Below are positions 6,070-10,251 of a stretch of DNA of 10,251 nucleotides, piece by piece. The DNA is from Butyrivibrio sp. Its GTDB lineage: Bacteria; Bacillota; Clostridia; Lachnospirales; Lachnospiraceae. The notes below the pieces were generated by a model that worked only from the letters and a program-made list of their open reading frames with translations, was not told the origin of the DNA and searched no databases. The stretch covers positions 1-10,251 of the forward strand of contig JAILEJ010000012.1 in assembly GCA_024688095.1 (NCBI GenBank). The letters are read 5' to 3'. Positions within the stretch are counted from its first letter, which is position 1; each line of letters starts with the position of its first letter. The position numbers and the translations under genes are program-made.

Positions 6070-7044
6070 ATGCAAATAAATGAAATTCAATTACTTAGCG
6101 AAGATGATTTTCTTCCTACAATGAAAAATGAAAACAGAATATGGAGAGAAAAAAATGTAACAGATGGATATTTTGAATCTTTTGACGGTTCAAAGCTTCA
6201 TTATATAAAAACAGTTCCAAATAATCCCAAAGCCTGCATAGTCATCGTGCACGGCTTTTGTGAATTTTTTGGAAAATACCATGAATTTATCTGGTACCTA
6301 TATCAACTTGGTTTTGCAGTTTATATGCATGAGCAAAGAGGACACGGTTATTCAGAAGGTAAACTGCCCGAGCATGATCTGGTTCATATAGACAGCTATA
6401 AAACTTATGTTGAAGATCTTCACACATTTTTGAAGAAAATAGTTAATCCGGAGACAACTAATTTAAAAAAGATTCTTTTTGCTCATTCAATGGGTGGCGC
6501 TGTTTCAGGGATATTCCTTGTAAAATATCCTGACTTTTTTAGCGCAGCTGTGATGTCATCACCAATGTTTAAAATGCTGGCAATGAAAAAATATAATAAT
6601 ATGCAAAAATCATTACTAAAATTTTATGTCCGATTATTTAGAAAATCAAAAAAAATTGGAGCAGGTCAGCACCATTTTACCGGTATTCCTGATTATAAAA
6701 ATAGTAGTACAAGATCCGAAGTCCGTTTCAACTATCTATATGAACAAAGAATTGAAGACAAACATTATCAGACCGCCGGAGCCACTTTTGGCTGGGCAAT
6801 CGCCAGTATAGATGCAACAAAATGGCTTTCAGAAAATGCAAATAAAATAACTATTCCTATAGATATTATGACTGCAGGTCAGGATACTCTTGTAGATGCT
6901 GATGGATTTAAAGAATTTAAAGAAAATGTTCCACAAGCCGTTTTTCATAATTATCCTGATTCTCGTCATGAAATTTTTAACGCTTCAGATTCTACCAGAA
7001 AGAAATATTATATGGATCTTTTTAAAATACTTGAATCATATTAA
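6070..7044 (+). CDS. Alpha/beta hydrolase, lysophospholipase/monoacylglycerol lipase-like
   Basis: The 324-residue enzyme belongs to the serine aminopeptidase S33/Hydrolase_4 group that includes PldB and monoacylglycerol lipases. Visible landmarks are the oxyanion strand VIVHGF (58-63), the EQRGHGYSEG loop (88-97), the nucleophile elbow AHSMGGA with Ser140, Asp272 in GQDTLVD, and His300 in SRHEIFN. A complete Ser-Asp-His triad is therefore present. A basic, partly helical cap (about 170-235) lies between the Ser and Asp. There is no signal peptide or membrane anchor, so it acts in the cytoplasm, probably on an ester that has been imported or released internally. AAAGGAG (6058-6064), directly after the symporter stop, sets the ATG and implies tight co-expression. 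No hairpin terminator follows, so some readthrough into the cyclase gene is possible. Substrate choice between lysolipids, monoacylglycerols and acylated sugars is inference. Confidence 0.85.
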   Translation: MQINEIQLLSEDDFLPTMKNENRIWREKNVTDGYFESFDGSKLHYIKTVPNNPKACIVIVHGFCEFFGKYHEFIWYLYQLGFAVYMHEQRGHGYSEGKLPEHDLVHIDSYKTYVEDLHTFLKKIVNPETTNLKKILFAHSMGGAVSGIFLVKYPDFFSAAVMSSPMFKMLAMKKYNNMQKSLLKFYVRLFRKSKKIGAGQHHFTGIPDYKNSSTRSEVRFNYLYEQRIEDKHYQTAGATFGWAIASIDATKWLSENANKITIPIDIMTAGQDTLVDADGFKEFKENVPQAVFHNYPDSRHEIFNASDSTRKKYYMDLFKILESY

Positions 7045-7052
7045 AAATGTAC

Positions 7053-7080
7053 TTTCGACCATCAATAATTCGTATAAAAT
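7053..7080 (+). promoter_or_regulatory. Weak candidate promoter of the cyclase gene
   Basis: TTTCGA (7053-7058), 16 nt, TAAAAT (7075-7080) lies in the 138-bp gap between the hydrolase and the cyclase. The match is moderate, and the gap is so AT-rich that chance matches are expected. The cyclase may also be reached by readthrough, because no terminator is visible here. Confidence 0.3.
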
Positions 7081-7170
7081 ATTAAACCAGTTTATACAAA
7101 ACATAATAATTTATTTCTTATATACATTAATAACTATATAGAAAAACAGTTATGCTTCTTACCTACTTAT

Positions 7171-7185
7171 GAGGGAAACTTATTG
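7171..7185 (+). promoter_or_regulatory. Ribosome binding site and TTG start of the cyclase gene
   Basis: GAGGG (7171-7175) is 7 nt from TTG (7183-7185). Upstream ATGs at 7152 and 7169 are not in the cyclase frame. The TTG start keeps the complete first membrane helix and its basic leader (KRK). Confidence 0.75.
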
Positions 7186-9000
7186 AAACGAAAATACACT
7201 AATTCATTTATATACAACTTTATAATAATCATTATTGCATTTATTTTTCTTTTGATAGGTATGTATTTTGCTTCCTGGCGCATTTTAAAACTTGATTCTT
7301 ATAATACAGGTATGCGTACAATCAATTCTATAGAGAAAGAAATCAATCAGTTTTTTGTAGAAATAGTTGATATTGTCAATATGGCTTCAACAACAGTTGA
7401 ATATCTTGAGGATAATAATGCATCAACAGAAGACATCCAAAATTTTCTCGTTTATATGACCAATGAATATACTGCTGATACATCAGCAGCTTATCTTGGA
7501 ATCTACGGTATTATAAATGGTGAATATGTTGACGGATCAGAGTGGAGGCCTTCAATGGATTATGAAATAGAAAATAGTCCATGGTATCTGGCTGCAATTG
7601 ATGAAGAGGGTGACCTGGCTGTAACCAATCCTTACATTGATCCAAAAACAGGCAAGTATCTGATTTCTTTATCCGCCTTATTAAAAAACAATATAGACAT
7701 TATTTCAATGGATGTATCTTTATCATTTTTTGAAAATGAGGTCGAAGTAATTTCCCAAAGCGGAGTAGGTGAATGTGTAATTATTAATCCAAATGGTCAG
7801 GTTATTGCTTCTACAGATTCGGAATCCATATCTGTTAACCTTTTAAGTGACCATAGAAATACAGATCTCCACAAAATAGCAAAAAGAGCAATAACATCCA
7901 ATGCTGAATATTTTTATACACGTTATAAAGATAAAAGATATATGATTTTAAACAAGCAGCTGGAGAATAAATATCGAGTTATTTTACTTGTAAATGAATA
8001 TAATCTTTTTATAGAAATGATGCCACAGGTATTTGGTGCATATTTTGCCGCAATTTTTTTAATGATATCTATTCTTGTTTTATACAGATACAACTATTTA
8101 AAGCATATTCAATCAGAAATTGTAAATACACAGCTAAAATCTGCTGCAAGCATTTATATATCAATGTATTCAATTGACCTTATAGATAATAAATTAAAAG
8201 AGCTCAAGTCAATGAAACATATTACTTCAGGAATAACTGACGATGATGCTGATGAGAAATTACAATCAATTATGGCATCATTTACAGATGAACAGTATAG
8301 AAAAAGAGTCCTTGAATTTATTGATTTTAATAATATAAAGGAAAACCTGAAAAACAGAAATACATGTACAGTTGAATTTCTCAGTAATAGATCAAAATGG
8401 TGTCGTGGCCGTTTTATAGCTGAAAATTATGATAATAATAATAACCTTATACGAGTACTCTGGGTGGTTGAAAATATTGATGAAGAAAAGCGCAAATCCA
8501 ATCACCTGTTATATTTATCCGAAACAGATCTGCTTACAAGCCTTAGAAATCGAGGCTCAGGAGAACAAAGTATTCGTGAAATGCTGCAAAATAGAACTCC
8601 TGGTATGTTCTGTCTGATGGACATTGATAAATTTAAAGGCTTCAATGATACTTACGGCCATGCTATCGGAGATAAAGTAATTATTTCTGTAGCAAACTGT
8701 CTAAAAAACAGTTTTAGAGATTCTGATATAGTAATGCGTCTTGGAGGAGATGAATTTGCTGTTTACGCCGTAGGAATAATTGATAAGAATGCTGCTATTA
8801 AACTAATAAACAGATTTTTTGATGAAATAAATTCTATTGATATACCGGAAATTACTGATCGCAAAGTCTCACTAAGTATAGGAATTTCATTTTATGATGC
8901 TAAAGAGGATCTGGATTTTGATACGCTTTATGTAAATGCAGATAACTGCACATATAAAAGCAAACAGATTATAGGTAATTCATATACTTTTTTTGAATAA
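7183..9000 (+). CDS. Membrane diguanylate cyclase: TM, dCache, TM, PAS-like, GGDEF
   Basis: The 605-residue protein makes c-di-GMP from two GTP. Its order is TM helix 11-30; an extracytoplasmic region of about 31-280 with double-Cache features (GIYGIINGEYVDGSEW, then ENSPWYLAA, TNPYIDPKTGKYLISLS); TM helix 284-302; a cytoplasmic helix and poorly conserved PAS-like domain of about 315-435; and GGDEF from about 441. Catalytic features are intact: DIDKFKGFND (480-489) with metal and base contacts, and GGDEF at 521-525. The inhibitory I-site RxxD is present as RDSD (512-515), exactly five residues before GGDEF, so product inhibition is expected. The start is TTG: GAGGG (7171-7175) lies 7 nt before it, nearby ATGs are out of frame, and the first in-frame Met (27) would remove TM1. 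No EAL or HD-GYP domain is present. An ABC gene begins 21 bp after the stop, probably in the same transcript. The ligand is unknown. Confidence 0.9.
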   Translation: MKRKYTNSFIYNFIIIIIAFIFLLIGMYFASWRILKLDSYNTGMRTINSIEKEINQFFVEIVDIVNMASTTVEYLEDNNASTEDIQNFLVYMTNEYTADTSAAYLGIYGIINGEYVDGSEWRPSMDYEIENSPWYLAAIDEEGDLAVTNPYIDPKTGKYLISLSALLKNNIDIISMDVSLSFFENEVEVISQSGVGECVIINPNGQVIASTDSESISVNLLSDHRNTDLHKIAKRAITSNAEYFYTRYKDKRYMILNKQLENKYRVILLVNEYNLFIEMMPQVFGAYFAAIFLMISILVLYRYNYLKHIQSEIVNTQLKSAASIYISMYSIDLIDNKLKELKSMKHITSGITDDDADEKLQSIMASFTDEQYRKRVLEFIDFNNIKENLKNRNTCTVEFLSNRSKWCRGRFIAENYDNNNNLIRVLWVVENIDEEKRKSNHLLYLSETDLLTSLRNRGSGEQSIREMLQNRTPGMFCLMDIDKFKGFNDTYGHAIGDKVIISVANCLKNSFRDSDIVMRLGGDEFAVYAVGIIDKNAAIKLINRFFDEINSIDIPEITDRKVSLSIGISFYDAKEDLDFDTLYVNADNCTYKSKQIIGNSYTFFE

Positions 9001-9021
9001 ATTATTATTGGAGAAACTCAA

Positions 9022-10251
9022 ATGGAAATCTCAATTACAAATGTATCTTCCTATATTCCTATCATTATCAGCAGTATACTAAGCTGCAAATTATTTCAGA
9101 AATGTGGCATTACATGGTGGTATTCATTAATTCCATTTTACAGAAGCTATTGTCTCGGCAAATGTGCTAAAAGAGAAGATGAAGGCAGAATATATGCAGT
9201 CTTATCTGCTTGTGTCTATATAACCTGGTTACTGGCTTCACTATTCCCTGAAACAAGTAATATACAGGCTCTATTGGCATGTGTTACAGTTGCACTTTCT
9301 ATTACCGCAATAGTATATGCTATAAGAATTTATTCAGGACTGTGCATTGTTTTTAACCGCAAAAAGAGATGGATATGGTTATGGGTTTTTGAATGGACTC
9401 AGCTTATTCCTGTTCTTATCTGGGGATTTAATGATAAATATCAGCCAAAAGAGGGCATCTATGATAAAGAAGATATAGCCAAAGAAAGCGGTGCACACGC
9501 TGATACTGTAAATAGTGGGCTTACAATTAATATTGAATCACGAACTGTATATCAATCTTTTAAAAAGTATGACCTTCTTAAAGACATTCATCTGACAATT
9601 CCACGTGGTCATCTCGTCCTTCTACTTGGCGGATCCGGCGCAGGAAAAACAACATTTTTGAATGCTGTTACAGGTTATGAAAAAGCAAATGCATGTATTG
9701 AGCTAAATGGCCAGAATGTTTATAAAGAATATGACAAAATGAAATATGATATCGGATTTGTACCTCAGCAGGACCTTATGCGTGTAACGGATACTGTTGA
9801 ATTAACTTTAGAAGATTCTGCGTCAATGAGACTTTCCACAAAAACCAAGTCAAAAGCAAGAGAGATTAAAGTAGATGAGCTACTTGAAGCCTTTGGTCTT
9901 GAACCAGTAAAAGGGAATCTTGTTCAAAAGCTTTCAGGCGGACAAAAAAAGCGTCTTTCTATAGCAATGGAAATAATATCCAATCCATCACTTTTTATAT
10001 TGGATGAACCTGATTCAGGCCTTGATGGAGTAGTAGCACGCAAATTATTCGAACAACTGCGTAAAATAGCTGACCAAAATAAAATTGTTATTGTAATCAC
10101 TCATACACCAGATCGTGTTATTGATCTTTTTGATGATGTTATTGTTTTGGCCAAGGATGCTAATAGAACAGGACGTCTTGCTTATTATGGACCAATAAAA
10201 GAGTCCTATGAATTCTTTGGAAAAAATTCAATGGAAGAAATCCTTCTTTCA
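9022..10251 (+). CDS. ABC transporter with N-terminal membrane domain and ABCG-like ATPase (cut by window edge)
   Basis: An open frame of 410 codons runs off the right edge. Residues 1-137 form a membrane region with hydrophobic stretches near 9-20, 57-75, 82-110 and 116-135. It includes WWYSLIPFYRSYCLGKCA (32-49), which resembles the 'IPFYN-Y-L' pattern of DUF5684-type small membrane domains. After a linker (138-165) comes an ATPase domain: Walker A GGSGAGKTT (203-211), Q-loop VPQQD (247-251), signature LSGGQKKR (304-311), Walker B LFILDEP (324-330) with Glu329, D-loop SGLD (332-335) and His361. The SIAMEIISNPSL segment, the EPDSGLDG form and the THTPDRV ending are typical of bacterial ABCG/White-like ATPases. 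These usually continue into a C-terminal ABC-2-type permease, which would be outside the window. GGAG (9010-9013) lies 8 nt before the ATG. The gene follows the cyclase by 21 bp, probably in one operon. The substrate is unknown. Confidence 0.85.
   Translation, partial: MEISITNVSSYIPIIISSILSCKLFQKCGITWWYSLIPFYRSYCLGKCAKREDEGRIYAVLSACVYITWLLASLFPETSNIQALLACVTVALSITAIVYAIRIYSGLCIVFNRKKRWIWLWVFEWTQLIPVLIWGFNDKYQPKEGIYDKEDIAKESGAHADTVNSGLTINIESRTVYQSFKKYDLLKDIHLTIPRGHLVLLLGGSGAGKTTFLNAVTGYEKANACIELNGQNVYKEYDKMKYDIGFVPQQDLMRVTDTVELTLEDSASMRLSTKTKSKAREIKVDELLEAFGLEPVKGNLVQKLSGGQKKRLSIAMEIISNPSLFILDEPDSGLDGVVARKLFEQLRKIADQNKIVIVITHTPDRVIDLFDDVIVLAKDANRTGRLAYYGPIKESYEFFGKNSMEEILLS

Noticed and set aside
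6896..7141. Plus-strand 81-aa frame across the end of the hydrolase
   Set aside because: Its first half is an out-of-frame reading of the hydrolase C-terminus and the rest is AT-rich gap translated to Ile/Asn/Tyr runs. There is no clear ribosome site.
7130..7153. 6-bp dyad ATAACT/AGTTAT before the cyclase gene
   Set aside because: Short arms, a 12-nt loop and no T run make it neither a terminator nor a convincing operator.

Overview
The window looks like a chromosomal segment from an AT-rich, low-GC Gram-positive anaerobe, most likely of the Lachnospiraceae (Butyrivibrio or Pseudobutyrivibrio-like). The reasons are strong AGGAGG-type ribosome binding sites, A/T-ending codons, simple hairpin-plus-T-run terminators, an EF-G2-type paralogue and a double-Cache diguanylate cyclase. 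The assignment rests on protein style, not on a marker gene.

Layout: (1) 1-179, minus strand: the 5' end of tyrA (prephenate dehydrogenase), cut by the left edge. (2) 180-522: a divergent promoter region with good promoters both ways, an octamer present three times, and a 9-bp inverted repeat. (3) 523-2613, plus: an EF-G-like GTPase of the EF-G2 type, with altered catalytic and guanine-recognition motifs, closed by a hairpin at 2640-2681. (4) 2891-3787, plus: a monocistronic, acidic, largely disordered protein with a short SHOCT-like helical motif. It is convergent with (5) 3859-4170, minus: a 103-aa protein of unknown function. The two share a bidirectional terminator at 3794-3825. (6) 4171-4584: an AT-rich intergenic region with a candidate promoter and a small inverted repeat. 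(7) 4585-6057 and 6070-7044, plus: a two-gene operon of a GPH-family (MelB-like) cation symporter and a cytoplasmic lysophospholipase/monoacylglycerol lipase-like hydrolase. (8) 7183-9000, plus: a membrane diguanylate cyclase (TM, dCache, TM, PAS-like, GGDEF) that starts at TTG. It is followed after 21 bp by (9) 9022-10251, plus: an ABC protein with an N-terminal membrane domain and an ABCG-like ATPase, cut by the right edge.

The genes form small independent units, not one pathway. TyrA belongs to tyrosine synthesis and the EF-G2 paralogue to translation. The symporter and hydrolase probably import and cleave one class of substrate, sugar esters or lysolipids. The cyclase turns an extracellular small-molecule signal into c-di-GMP and may be co-transcribed with the ABC exporter-like gene. 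I see no tRNA, rRNA, CRISPR array, insertion sequence, prophage gene or toxin-antitoxin pair. I also see no clear candidate for a wholly new multi-gene system. The most unusual items are the altered GTPase motifs of the EF-G2, the disordered SHOCT-like protein, the symporter-lipase pair and the membrane domain fused to the ABC ATPase.
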